DNA of 64,000 bases from an uncultured Flavobacteriales bacterium (GTDB taxonomy: Bacteria; Bacteroidota; Bacteroidia; Flavobacteriales; Crocinitomicaceae): NCBI GenBank assembly GCA_946482515.1, contig CAMLRS010000008.1, positions 124,001 to 188,000 on the forward strand, given 5' to 3'. Shown here piece by piece: positions 41,317-49,302 of this stretch. Within the stretch, counting starts at the first letter, position 1, and every line of letters starts with the position of its first letter. The position numbers and the translations under genes are program-made. Below the pieces are notes generated by a model, which was not told the DNA's origin, searched no databases, and was given only the letters and a program-made list of their open reading frames with translations.

Positions 41317-41795
41317 TTGGCTTCGATCGATCTGCTGAGCAGGGAAATCATGGCCAGGATCACAATGAACAGCTGAGTAGCCGTTTCGTCGTCGAGTGTT
41401 GCGCCGTCTTCATCTTCCATCGAGATTTCGAGCGCCATAAAACGTACGAGATCGGGCTGATCGCTGAATTCTTCCAGCAGCTCTTCGTCTTCCGATTCGA
41501 AATACTGATCGAGTACAGCGAAATACGGCTCTTCGAACTCGTCGATTTGCGCTTCTGTAACCGCAACAGGGTGGTGTCCTGCCTGGTCATAGGCTTCCAT
41601 GATAACGGTGAAGTAGTACACCAGCAGGCTTTCCAGTTCTTCGTTCTGGTATTCTTCGGCTGCCGACATGATATAACCGATCAGGACCGGTTGTGCTGCA
41701 GATTGTGTATCCGTGAGGCGGTCCAGTGCGTTTTCGTCGAGGCTGTCAACCTTTTTAATCGCCGCTTCAATATGACCCAATGTAACGTTTGCCAT
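41313..41795 (-). CDS. Conserved acidic helical protein of unknown function
   Basis: This 160-aa protein is cytosolic and strongly acidic, with a helix-rich pattern (IEAAIKKVDSLDENALDRL, EELESLLVYYFTVIMEAYDQ) and a short hydrophobic C-terminal helix (ATQLFIVILAMISLL). I recognise no domain. It overlaps the PaaI gene by four bases and so is translated with it; a link to acyl-CoA metabolism is possible but only by context. A near -7 box (TACTTTTA on the minus strand) lies about 17 bases upstream. Confidence 0.65.
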   Translation of the reverse strand: MANVTLGHIEAAIKKVDSLDENALDRLTDTQSAAQPVLIGYIMSAAEEYQNEELESLLVYYFTVIMEAYDQAGHHPVAVTEAQIDEFEEPYFAVLDQYFESEDEELLEEFSDQPDLVRFMALEISMEDEDGATLDDETATQLFIVILAMISLLSRSIEAK

Positions 41796-41877
41796 GCGTG
41801 TGTTTTTTTGCTAAAAGTAAGCTTTCTTTTTTGCCTGTGATGAAAAAATGAACAACTCCGGATGTCGGATTAACTGC

Positions 41878-41885
41878 TATATTTG
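41878..41885 (+). promoter_or_regulatory. -7 box for the DUF2461 gene
   Basis: TATATTTG is an exact TAnnTTTG match, four bases before the ATG at 41890, which points to a leaderless transcript. Confidence 0.6.
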
Positions 41886-41889
41886 ACTC

Positions 41890-42564
41890 ATGGCACATTT
41901 TACGAAAGACTACCTGGACTTCTTTAAGGAGCTGGCAGCAAACAATAATAAGGAGTGGTTCGATGCGAATCGTAAGCGCTACGAATCTTCCGTGAAGAAA
42001 CCGTTTACGGCTTTTGTCAATCACATGCTTGCGCATTTTGCAAAGTACGATCCGAAGTACAAAGAGCTGGATGCCAGTGCGTGTATTTTTCGTATCAATC
42101 GCGATATTCGTTTTTCGAAAGACAAAACACCTTATAAATTGTTCTGTTCGGCGGTCGTTTCCCCGAAAGGAAAAAAGAGCGCTTCGGTTCATGGCATTTA
42201 TTTTGAGTGCGGACCGGAGGCCCTGCGAGTTTACGGTGGTATCTACGAAGCAGACAAAGACGATATTATGGCTGTTCGTGAAGGTATTGCATCTCAATTA
42301 GAGGGCTTTAAGAAATGCATCAATCAACCGGAATTCCGTGAAATATTCGGCGAGGTACAAGGTGAAAAGAACAAACAGCTTCCGGCAGAGCTTAGAGAAG
42401 CTGCTGAAAAGCAACCGCTTATTTACAATAAACAATGGTATTTCATGGCCGAATTCCCGGCTGAAGAGATCCTTTCCGACAATCTGGACCAGCTGCTCGA
42501 TCGCTGTTACCAGGCCGGGAAACCGCTGGAAGAATTTTTCAATCAATTTATTCAAAGAGCATAA
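41890..42564 (+). CDS. DUF2461 (TIGR02453) domain protein
   Basis: This 224-aa protein spans the whole DUF2461 domain: FTKDYLDFFKELAANNNKEW at the start, CIFRINRDIRFSKDKTPYK as the most conserved core, then YFECGPEALRVYGGIYE. The function of the family is unknown; it is found in bacteria and fungi and is cytosolic. It is followed four bases later by an S9 peptidase gene, so the two probably share a transcript. Its -7 box is four bases before the ATG. Confidence 0.88.
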   Translation: MAHFTKDYLDFFKELAANNNKEWFDANRKRYESSVKKPFTAFVNHMLAHFAKYDPKYKELDASACIFRINRDIRFSKDKTPYKLFCSAVVSPKGKKSASVHGIYFECGPEALRVYGGIYEADKDDIMAVREGIASQLEGFKKCINQPEFREIFGEVQGEKNKQLPAELREAAEKQPLIYNKQWYFMAEFPAEEILSDNLDQLLDRCYQAGKPLEEFFNQFIQRA

Positions 42565-42568
42565 TCGT

Positions 42569-44695
42569 ATGAGAAACGGCATTATTGCAGCGCTGGTAGC
42601 TATTGCTCCGCTGTTCGTCTTCGCACAAAAAAAACAATTGACATTGGCCGAATCGGTACAATTCCGTGTCTTCGGGCCGGAACACCGCGCGGGTTATTCC
42701 TGGATTCCGGGAACAGATCAGTACGTACACCTGGAAGAATCCTACAAGGTAATGAAGCGTTCGAATGTCAAGAAAAACGAACCGGAAGCGTTCCTGACCA
42801 TTCAGGAAGTAAACACGGCACTCGGAGCACAGCTGTACAATTTTTATGGCTATAGCTGGAAAAACGGGCAGGAGTTGTACCTGAACGACGGTCAGAATTT
42901 CTACACGTTCAACCCGACGACAAAAACCGGGAAAAAGATCGCGAGCATCGACGGTGAGCCTGAAAACGCTACCATGGAACCGGTGAGCGGACACATCGCT
43001 TATACAGTGGATAACAACCTGTATGTGCATACGGCTACCGGTGAAAAACTGGCGGTTACTTCAAACGAAGATGAATCCATCGTTTCCGGACAATCTATCG
43101 CTCGGAATGAATTCGGGATTACTGGCGGAATTTTCTGGTCGCCAAAAGGAAAACACCTGGCGTTTTACCAGAAAGATGAATCCAATGTACATGATTATCC
43201 GTTGGTGAACATCATGGACACTCCGGGTAGCTTCATGCCGATCAAATACCCGATGGCCGGGCAGCTTTCCGAAAAACCGCGAGTGGGCATTTACAATGTG
43301 GCGACCAAGCAAACCGTTTTCATTTCACCGCGTGGTGAGGCCGACGATTATGTCACCAATCTTTCATGGACACCGGATGAGCAATACATCATTCTGGCAG
43401 AAGTGAACCGCGATCAGAACCATATGTGGCTCAATTTGTTTGACGCTGCAACCGGCAAATTTGTCCGCACGCTTTTCGAAGAAACCAATGACAAGTGGGT
43501 TGAGCCGGAACATCCTGTTTTCTTCCCGAATCCATCCAGCAACAACTTCGTCTGGATCTCTGAAAGAGATGGTTTCAATAACTTGTATTACTACAACATT
43601 GATGGCAAGCTGATCAAACAGCTGACCACCAATAAATTCGTGCTGAAAGATATCCTGCAAAGCATCAATAACGGTAAGGAAATCGTTTTCTCTGCAACAG
43701 GAACCAGTCCGCTGAATACCTTGTATTATGTGGTCGATCTGAATGGAAAGCAGCGTTGCCTTACGCTGGAAGAAGGAACGCACAGTATCCATCTAAACAC
43801 AGCTGGAACCTATTTCATCGATGAATATTCCAGCCATTCCGTTTCGTCAAAATCGGTGCTCAAAACCATTGCCTGCAAAGTTGTAAGTACTTTGTACACC
43901 GGAAAATCCCGTTTGGATGAATACACCATGGGCTCTGCCGATATCGGTCAGATCAAAGCCACCGATGGTTCGGTATTGTACACACGACTGATTAAGCCCA
44001 GCAACTTCGATCCAGGGAAGAAATATCCCGTTCTGGTATACGTATATGGCGGACCGCACGCGCAGCTGATCACCAATTCGTATCTCGATGGCGCTTCGTT
44101 GTGGATGTACTGGATGGCTGAGCAAGGCTATCTCGTGTTTACAATTGATAATCGCGGCTCGGGCGAGCGCGGTTTTGCTTTCGAAAGTCAGATCCACCGT
44201 CAGCTGGGAACTATTGAAATGGATGATCAATTGAAGGGCGTTGAATTTTTGAAGTCCTTGCCATATGTGGATGGCAATCGCCTTGCTGTACATGGCTGGA
44301 GCTTTGGAGGTTTTATGACCACTTCCCTGATGCTACGTCATCCTGGTGTTTTCAATGTCGGCGTTGCCGGTGGTCCGGTTACCGACTGGAAATACTATGA
44401 AGTGATGTATGGCGAGCGTTACATGGACCGTCCGGAGCAAAATGCAAAAGGATATGAAGATGCTTCCTTGCTTACACATGCTGCTAACCTGAAGGGCGAT
44501 CTGCTTTTGATTCACGGAACAGTCGATGACGTTGTTGTTATGCAGCACAACTTTGCATTGGTAAAACGCTTCGTTGATCTCGGCATTCAAATGGATTTCT
44601 TCCCTTATCCTATGCACAAGCATAATGTGGTAGGTAAAGACCGCGCGCATCTTATGGAAAAAGTGTTGAAATATGTCATGGAAAATAATCCTTAG
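42569..44695 (+). CDS. Secreted S9-family prolyl oligopeptidase (dipeptidyl peptidase IV-like)
   Basis: This 708-aa peptidase starts at ATG 42569, where the signal peptide RNGIIAALVAIAPLFVFAQ begins; the frame extends into the upstream gene without function. A DPP-IV-type beta-propeller covers residues 30-445 (QFRVFGPEHRAGYSWIPG, WSPKGKHLAFYQKDES). The alpha/beta-hydrolase domain follows with the triad Ser in HGWSFGGFMTTS, Asp in LIHGTVDDVVV and His in YPMHKHNVVG. It likely removes Xaa-Pro dipeptides from peptides in the periplasm. A strong terminator follows 18 bases after the stop. Confidence 0.93.
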   Translation: MRNGIIAALVAIAPLFVFAQKKQLTLAESVQFRVFGPEHRAGYSWIPGTDQYVHLEESYKVMKRSNVKKNEPEAFLTIQEVNTALGAQLYNFYGYSWKNGQELYLNDGQNFYTFNPTTKTGKKIASIDGEPENATMEPVSGHIAYTVDNNLYVHTATGEKLAVTSNEDESIVSGQSIARNEFGITGGIFWSPKGKHLAFYQKDESNVHDYPLVNIMDTPGSFMPIKYPMAGQLSEKPRVGIYNVATKQTVFISPRGEADDYVTNLSWTPDEQYIILAEVNRDQNHMWLNLFDAATGKFVRTLFEETNDKWVEPEHPVFFPNPSSNNFVWISERDGFNNLYYYNIDGKLIKQLTTNKFVLKDILQSINNGKEIVFSATGTSPLNTLYYVVDLNGKQRCLTLEEGTHSIHLNTAGTYFIDEYSSHSVSSKSVLKTIACKVVSTLYTGKSRLDEYTMGSADIGQIKATDGSVLYTRLIKPSNFDPGKKYPVLVYVYGGPHAQLITNSYLDGASLWMYWMAEQGYLVFTIDNRGSGERGFAFESQIHRQLGTIEMDDQLKGVEFLKSLPYVDGNRLAVHGWSFGGFMTTSLMLRHPGVFNVGVAGGPVTDWKYYEVMYGERYMDRPEQNAKGYEDASLLTHAANLKGDLLLIHGTVDDVVVMQHNFALVKRFVDLGIQMDFFPYPMHKHNVVGKDRAHLMEKVLKYVMENNP

Positions 44696-44713
44696 GATAT
44701 AAAATCTTAATTG

Positions 44714-44741
44714 AAAGCCTCCTTTGTGGGGCTTTTTTTTT
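44714..44741 (+). terminator. Terminator of the S9 peptidase gene
   Basis: AAAGCC (44714-44719) pairs with GGCTTT (44730-44735) and a nine-base T-run follows. Confidence 0.88.
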
Positions 44742-44756
44742 GGGGGAACCCAAAAA
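44737..44756. repeat. Perfect 8-bp inverted repeat in the Fic promoter region
   Basis: TTTTTGGG-GGAA-CCCAAAAA overlaps the T-run of the S9 terminator and ends just before the Fic operator. It could be a second regulator site or extend the terminator. Confidence 0.45.
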
Positions 44757-44757
44757 T

Positions 44758-44774
44758 ATGACTAAATTTGTCAT
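44758..44774 (+). promoter_or_regulatory. -7 box inside an operator-like palindrome for the HTH-Fic gene
   Basis: TAAATTTG (44763-44770) is an exact -7 box, 21 bases before the ATG at 44792. The arms ATGAC (44758-44762) and GTCAT (44770-44774) enclose it. A related half, AATTTTGTCA, follows directly. Binding of the gene's own HTH domain would block transcription. Confidence 0.6.
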
Positions 44775-44791
44775 GAAAAATTTTGTCAAAA

Positions 44792-45841
44792 ATGAAAACA
44801 CTCCTAAAAAACGCCCGCATTCGCAAAGGATTAAAAATCCGTGAAGTAGCTCAGCAATTAGGAGTTGATCAGGCGCTTGTTTCCAAATTTGAAGGAGGAA
44901 CACGCTATCCGACAGAGGATCAGGCACGTCGTCTGGCTCAAATTCTATCCATCGCTGAAGAGCCGTTGATGATCATCTGGCTCAAAGAAAAATTGTTGCG
45001 AGAGCTTCGTGCTTACACCTTTGCCGATGAAGCTATCCTAATGGTACAGGAAGAGCTGGCTGAATACAAACGGCTTAGCGATTACCATTATTCGGACCGG
45101 CTGGAAGCCGTTTTGAACGAGATCGATCAATTAAAGGCCCGGCTTGATGAAATGCGGCACAAAGATAACTTCCGCATTGCACAGGCTCTGGAATTGGAAT
45201 ATACATTCGAAAGCAATCGAATAGAAGGCAACACCTTAACTTTAAGAGAGACAGATCTGATTATCAACGAAGGATTGACAATTTCCGGTAAAAGTATGCG
45301 AGAGCACTTGGAGGCGATCAATCATAAGGATGCAATCGAATATGTAAAGGAACTGGCAACCAACAATACGGAACTGAACGAACGAGAGGTGCTTACCATC
45401 CATAACCTTATCCTGCGGGGAATTCATCCTGAACATGCCGGCAAATACCGGGATGTACCCGTAATGATTAAAGGAAGTGCGCATGTTCCACCGCAACCTT
45501 ACCTCGTAGCCGAACAGATGAAAGCCTATTTCACCTGGTTCAGACGAAATGAGCGCAGGCTGCACCCGGTTGTTCTCGCAGCAGAAATGCACCAGCGATT
45601 GGTAACCATTCATCCTTTTATTGATGGCAATGGCCGAACTGCCCGGTTAGTGATGAACTTAATTCTTCTTCGGAATGGCTTCGTAATTTCCAATATCAAA
45701 GGTGATTACGATTCCAGGATGCAGTATTATACATCGTTGGAAACCGTCCAAACAAAAGGAGACAGAGACGATTTCTGCCTCTTCAGTGCGGAAGTTGAGC
45801 GCGAAGGTTTGGAACGTTATCTTTCGGTGATAGGAGGCTGA
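44792..45841 (+). CDS. XRE-type HTH fused to Fic/DOC AMP-transferase domain
   Basis: This 349-aa protein starts at ATG 44792. Residues 1-60 form an XRE helix-turn-helix (KIREVAQQLGVDQALVSKFE). A helical linker follows, with an inhibitory motif SNRIEGN (residues 141-147, pattern S/T-xxx-E-G/N) N-terminal to the Fic core, as in class II Fic proteins. The Fic catalytic loop HPFIDGNGRTAR (274-285) is intact, so AMP transfer to a protein target is likely. A -7 box enclosed by a palindrome upstream suggests autorepression by the HTH. No separate antitoxin gene is adjacent; the target is unknown. Confidence 0.9.
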   Translation: MKTLLKNARIRKGLKIREVAQQLGVDQALVSKFEGGTRYPTEDQARRLAQILSIAEEPLMIIWLKEKLLRELRAYTFADEAILMVQEELAEYKRLSDYHYSDRLEAVLNEIDQLKARLDEMRHKDNFRIAQALELEYTFESNRIEGNTLTLRETDLIINEGLTISGKSMREHLEAINHKDAIEYVKELATNNTELNEREVLTIHNLILRGIHPEHAGKYRDVPVMIKGSAHVPPQPYLVAEQMKAYFTWFRRNERRLHPVVLAAEMHQRLVTIHPFIDGNGRTARLVMNLILLRNGFVISNIKGDYDSRMQYYTSLETVQTKGDRDDFCLFSAEVEREGLERYLSVIGG

Positions 45842-45845
45842 CAAC

Positions 45846-45873
45846 AAGGCGGATTCAAGATATCCGCCTTTTT
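45846..45873 (+). terminator. Terminator of the HTH-Fic gene
   Basis: AAGGCGGAT (45846-45854) pairs perfectly with ATCCGCCTT (45862-45870), followed by TTT. Confidence 0.85.
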
Positions 45874-45898
45874 CCCATTTTATAATGCAGTCATGTTG

Positions 45899-45906
45899 TA
45901 TCTTTG
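45899..45906 (+). promoter_or_regulatory. -7 box for the E1 dehydrogenase gene
   Basis: TATCTTTG is an exact TAnnTTTG match, 18 bases before ATG 45925. It argues against the TTG at 45904, which lies inside the box. Confidence 0.6.
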
Positions 45907-45924
45907 TCTGCTCAAACAATACGC

Positions 45925-48018
45925 ATGGGAGAAACAGTTTCAGCAGCTAAAAAAACACAGATGAAAACAGACAAAGCAACGCTTATCAAAGCGTTTCAAC
46001 TGATGTGTACAGCTAAAACGCTTGCTGAGAAATTCGAAGCCAACAAGGAAGTAACATCCAAATACGTTCACGCAACATCACGCGGTCATGAAGCGATTCA
46101 GCTGGCCGTTGGTTTGCAACTGAAGCCCCAGGATTGGGTTTCGCCGTATTATCGCGACGACAGTATTTTGCTGGGAATCGGTATGACCCCTTATGAGCTG
46201 ATGCTACAGGTGTTTGCCAAAAAAGACGATCCTTTTTCAGGTGGAAGAACGTATTATTCGCATCCATCCCTGAACAGAGAAAATATGCCAAAGATCCCGC
46301 ACCAGTCATCTGCGACCGGTATGCAGGCCATTCCTACAACCGGTGTGGCTATGGGAATTCAATACAAAGAAAAAACAGGTCTTGCTGAAGATTTTGGTGG
46401 TGAAAATCCTGTAGTGGTTTGTTCGCTCGGTGATGCTTCCTGTACGGAAGGTGAAGTTTCCGAAGCGCTTCAAATGGCTGCCTTGAAACAATTCCCGATT
46501 GTTTACCTTGTTCAGGACAACGGCTGGGATATTTCTGCCAACGCGGCTGAAACACGCGCTCAGGATATGACCCATTATGCCCGCGGGTTCAACGGCATAG
46601 AAGTGCGTACGATCGACGGCAGCGATTTCGATTTGTCTTTCCAGACAGTGAAAGAAGTCTTCGACATTGTTCGCAAGGAACGCCGACCGTTCATTATCCA
46701 TGCAAAAGTTCCTCTCTTGGGACACCATACTTCCGGAGTTCGCAAGGAATGGTACCGCGATGACCTCGAAGAAGCCGCGACACGCGATCCTTATCCGAAA
46801 CTGAAGGAGCTGGTATTGAAAGCCGGTGCCGACCAGGCGGATATTATCAACATCGAAGCAGACGCACGCAAGCTCGTTGATGCGGATTACGATCGTGCTT
46901 TGAATGCAGAAGATCCGACGCCGGAAAGCGTACTCGATCATATTTTTGCGCCAACACCGGTAACGGAAGAAAAAGGTGAACGCGAACCGAAAGGGAAGAA
47001 AAAAACCGTGATGGTCGACAGCGCCCTTTTTGCTGTTCGTGAGCTGATGCAAAAACATCCGGAAGCGTTGTTGTACGGGCAGGATGTTGGCGGTCGACTT
47101 GGCGGTGTATTCCGTGAAGCAGCTACGCTGGCGCAGACTTTCGGCGACGATCGCGTTTTCAATACACCAATTCAAGAAGCATTTATCATTGGCTCAACGG
47201 TTGGTATGTCGGCTGTGGGACTGAAACCATTTGTGGAAGTCCAGTTTGCCGATTACATCTGGCCGGGACTGAATCAGCTCTTTACGGAAGTAAGCCGTTC
47301 GTATTACCTTTCCAATGGCAAATGGCCGGTAAGCTGCGTGATCCGCGTGCCAATCGGTGCTTACGGATCGGGCGGCCCTTATCACTCTTCCAGTGTTGAA
47401 TCTATATTGACCAATATCCGCGGAATCAAAGTCGTTTATCCTTCGACCGGAGCCGACTTGAAAGGTTTGATGAAAGCAGCATTTTATGATCCGAACCCGG
47501 TTGTGATCCTCGAGCATAAGGGCTTGTACTGGTCAAAAATTCCAGGAACCGAAGGCGCAATGTCCATCGAGCCGGATGAAGACTACATCATTCCGTTTGG
47601 AAAAGCGCGCGTGGTGCAGGAAGCAGATCAGAACGCAATTGAAAAAGGCGAATCCTGTGCGGTGATCACCTACGGACGTGGCGTTTACTGGACGCTCGAA
47701 GCAGCGAAAAACTTCCCTGGACGTGTGGAAATTCTCGACCTGCGCACGTTGAATCCGCTGGATATGGACGCGATTGCCCATGTCGCTAAAACACACGGTA
47801 AGCTTCTGCTGGTAACGGAAGAATCGATCGAAGCATCCTTTACGCTTGGACTGGCCGGAAGAATTCAGCGCGATCATTTCCGCGAGCTGGACGCGCCGGT
47901 TGCCATCGTAGGCTCGAAAGATACACCTGCCATTCCATTGAACTCAGGATTGGAAGCTGAATTGCTGCCGAATGCTGAGCGTGTGGAGAAAGCTTTGGGT
48001 GATCTGCTGGCTTACTAA
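45925..48018 (+). CDS. 2-oxoacid dehydrogenase E1, fused alpha and beta subunits
   Basis: This 697-aa thiamine-diphosphate enzyme decarboxylates a 2-oxoacid, probably branched-chain, for transfer to an E2 lipoyl protein. Start is ATG 45925, or ATG 45961 twelve codons later. Residues 15-335 are the alpha part (TSRGHEAIQLAVGL, SPYYRDDSILLGIG, TPP motif GDASCTEGEVSEAL, then VQDNGWDISA). Residues 360-697 are the beta part (YGQDVGGRLGGVFREAATLA, VEVQFADYIWPGLNQL, GSGGPYHSSSVES). A charged linker (EEKGEREPKGKKK) joins them. No E2 or E3 gene is adjacent, so partners are encoded elsewhere. Confidence 0.9.
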   Translation: MGETVSAAKKTQMKTDKATLIKAFQLMCTAKTLAEKFEANKEVTSKYVHATSRGHEAIQLAVGLQLKPQDWVSPYYRDDSILLGIGMTPYELMLQVFAKKDDPFSGGRTYYSHPSLNRENMPKIPHQSSATGMQAIPTTGVAMGIQYKEKTGLAEDFGGENPVVVCSLGDASCTEGEVSEALQMAALKQFPIVYLVQDNGWDISANAAETRAQDMTHYARGFNGIEVRTIDGSDFDLSFQTVKEVFDIVRKERRPFIIHAKVPLLGHHTSGVRKEWYRDDLEEAATRDPYPKLKELVLKAGADQADIINIEADARKLVDADYDRALNAEDPTPESVLDHIFAPTPVTEEKGEREPKGKKKTVMVDSALFAVRELMQKHPEALLYGQDVGGRLGGVFREAATLAQTFGDDRVFNTPIQEAFIIGSTVGMSAVGLKPFVEVQFADYIWPGLNQLFTEVSRSYYLSNGKWPVSCVIRVPIGAYGSGGPYHSSSVESILTNIRGIKVVYPSTGADLKGLMKAAFYDPNPVVILEHKGLYWSKIPGTEGAMSIEPDEDYIIPFGKARVVQEADQNAIEKGESCAVITYGRGVYWTLEAAKNFPGRVEILDLRTLNPLDMDAIAHVAKTHGKLLLVTEESIEASFTLGLAGRIQRDHFRELDAPVAIVGSKDTPAIPLNSGLEAELLPNAERVEKALGDLLAY

Positions 48019-48130
48019 GCGAGTATTCTTTTCTGGTTTTCAATTCCAACGGAGCTGTTAAAAGCGGCTTCTGGATTTACTTTATGCAATTGTTTAACAC
48101 AACTGCTTTCTGATAGTGTGCTATTTTTTC
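48019..48130. other. Left part of the 354-base gap between the E1 gene and lpxD
   Basis: I see no ORF, terminator or promoter match here. The rest of the gap holds an inverted-repeat element (48131-48258) and about 110 bases of AT-rich leader before lpxD. Confidence 0.4.
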
Positions 48131-48258
48131 TCCCACGAATTCACGAATAGGTGTAGGGTTTGATTAAAGCGAATTTACACCATCCCAGCTAGCCGGGACT
48201 ATTCGTGCGATCAATCCACTGCAATAGAAGATTCGTATCAATTCGATAATTCGTGGGA
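48131..48258. repeat. Inverted-repeat intergenic element with TCCCACGAATT ends (128 bp)
   Basis: TCCCACGAATT (48131-48141) and AATTCGTGGGA (48248-48258) are perfect 11-bp inverted ends. Inner CACGAATAG and CTATTCGTG words (48143 and 48199) are also complementary, so the whole can fold back. A CCAGCTAGCCGGG-like hairpin is at the centre. Its ends differ from the CACCACAAAGG class. Confidence 0.6.
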
Positions 48259-48372
48259 AACGAGTTGCCGATTAGATTTAAATACGTCTATTAACACCTT
48301 CCGGGTGATAAAAAGCCTCTTTCCTCCAAACAACAGCGCATCCTTTCCGCTAATTTTAAGCGATATTCTGAT

Positions 48373-49302
48373 ATGAAAATAGGTAATACACATACGGTAG
48401 GCGAAATTGCGGCTTTTCTGGGCTGCACAGTCGTAGGAAACCCGGACCAGCTGGTAACCGGCATCAATGAAATTCACCGCGTAGAACCAGGCGATCTGGT
48501 GTTCGTTGACCATCCGAAATATTACGACAAAGCGTTGCAATCGGCTGCTACGACGATTCTCATCGATGCGGAAGTTCCGTGCCCGGAAGGAAAGTCGCTG
48601 ATCGTTTCCAAAGCCCCGTTTGATGATTACAACCGATTGACGAAGAAATTTAGTCCGTATCGTCCGCAAATGACCATGACAGGTGAGAACTGCATCATTG
48701 CCGATTCAGCCCATTTATCGCCTAACTGTTTCATTGGTCACGATGTGCAGATCGGTGAAAATGTGATCATTCATCCCGGAGCTTATATCGGCGACGGAAC
48801 GATCCTCGAAGAAAACGTGATTATCGGGCCGAATGCCGTGATCGGTCACTACGCGTTTTATTACAAGAAGAAGCCTACCGGTTTCGATCGCATGCATTCG
48901 TGTGGCTACGTTCACATTGAAAAGAATGTGGAAATTGGCGCGCTGTGTACCATCGATGCTGGTGTTTCTGCCGTAACCCGCATTGGTGAAGGAACGAAAA
49001 TCGATAATCACGTACACATCGGCCACGATACCATCATCGGGAAAGATTGCCTGCTGGCTGCCGGTGTCGGTTTGGCTGGCTGTGTGAATGTGGGCGAAAA
49101 AGTAACCCTGTGGGGACAAGTAGGCTGTGCATCCGACATCACCATTGGTGACGGAGCGATCGTACTGGCCCAGTCGGGAATTGCGAAAAGTCTCGAAGGC
49201 GGCAAAACCTATTTTGGAAGTCCGTGTGCTGAAGTAAAACAAGTTTACAGGGAAATGGCTGCATTGCGCAGACTTCCCGGAATACTTGACCAGATGAAAT
49301 AA
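48373..49302 (+). CDS. lpxD: LpxD-like UDP-3-O-acylglucosamine N-acyltransferase
   Basis: This 309-aa enzyme adds the N-linked hydroxyacyl chain in lipid A synthesis. Residues 1-95 are the N-terminal LpxD domain (VGEIAAFLGCTVVG, INEIHRVEPGDLVFVDHPKY). Residues 105-280 are the left-handed beta-helix of hexapeptide repeats (IGENVIIHPGAYIGDGTILE, with VHIGHDTIIGKDCLLAAGVG holding the catalytic His). Length is slightly below the usual 340; Bacteroidota often carry a second LpxD-like paralogue, so this may be the shorter paralogue. Its TAA shares one base with the next ATG (TAATG), so the SpoIIE phosphatase is translationally coupled. Confidence 0.85.
   Translation: MKIGNTHTVGEIAAFLGCTVVGNPDQLVTGINEIHRVEPGDLVFVDHPKYYDKALQSAATTILIDAEVPCPEGKSLIVSKAPFDDYNRLTKKFSPYRPQMTMTGENCIIADSAHLSPNCFIGHDVQIGENVIIHPGAYIGDGTILEENVIIGPNAVIGHYAFYYKKKPTGFDRMHSCGYVHIEKNVEIGALCTIDAGVSAVTRIGEGTKIDNHVHIGHDTIIGKDCLLAAGVGLAGCVNVGEKVTLWGQVGCASDITIGDGAIVLAQSGIAKSLEGGKTYFGSPCAEVKQVYREMAALRRLPGILDQMK

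Noticed and set aside
42338..42568. N-terminal extension of the S9 peptidase frame
   Set aside because: It overlaps the DUF2461 coding region, and the signal peptide starts at 42569.
46306..47175. Minus-strand ORF of 289 aa within the E1 gene
   Set aside because: The plus strand encodes a full TPP enzyme there; the antisense frame shows no family features.
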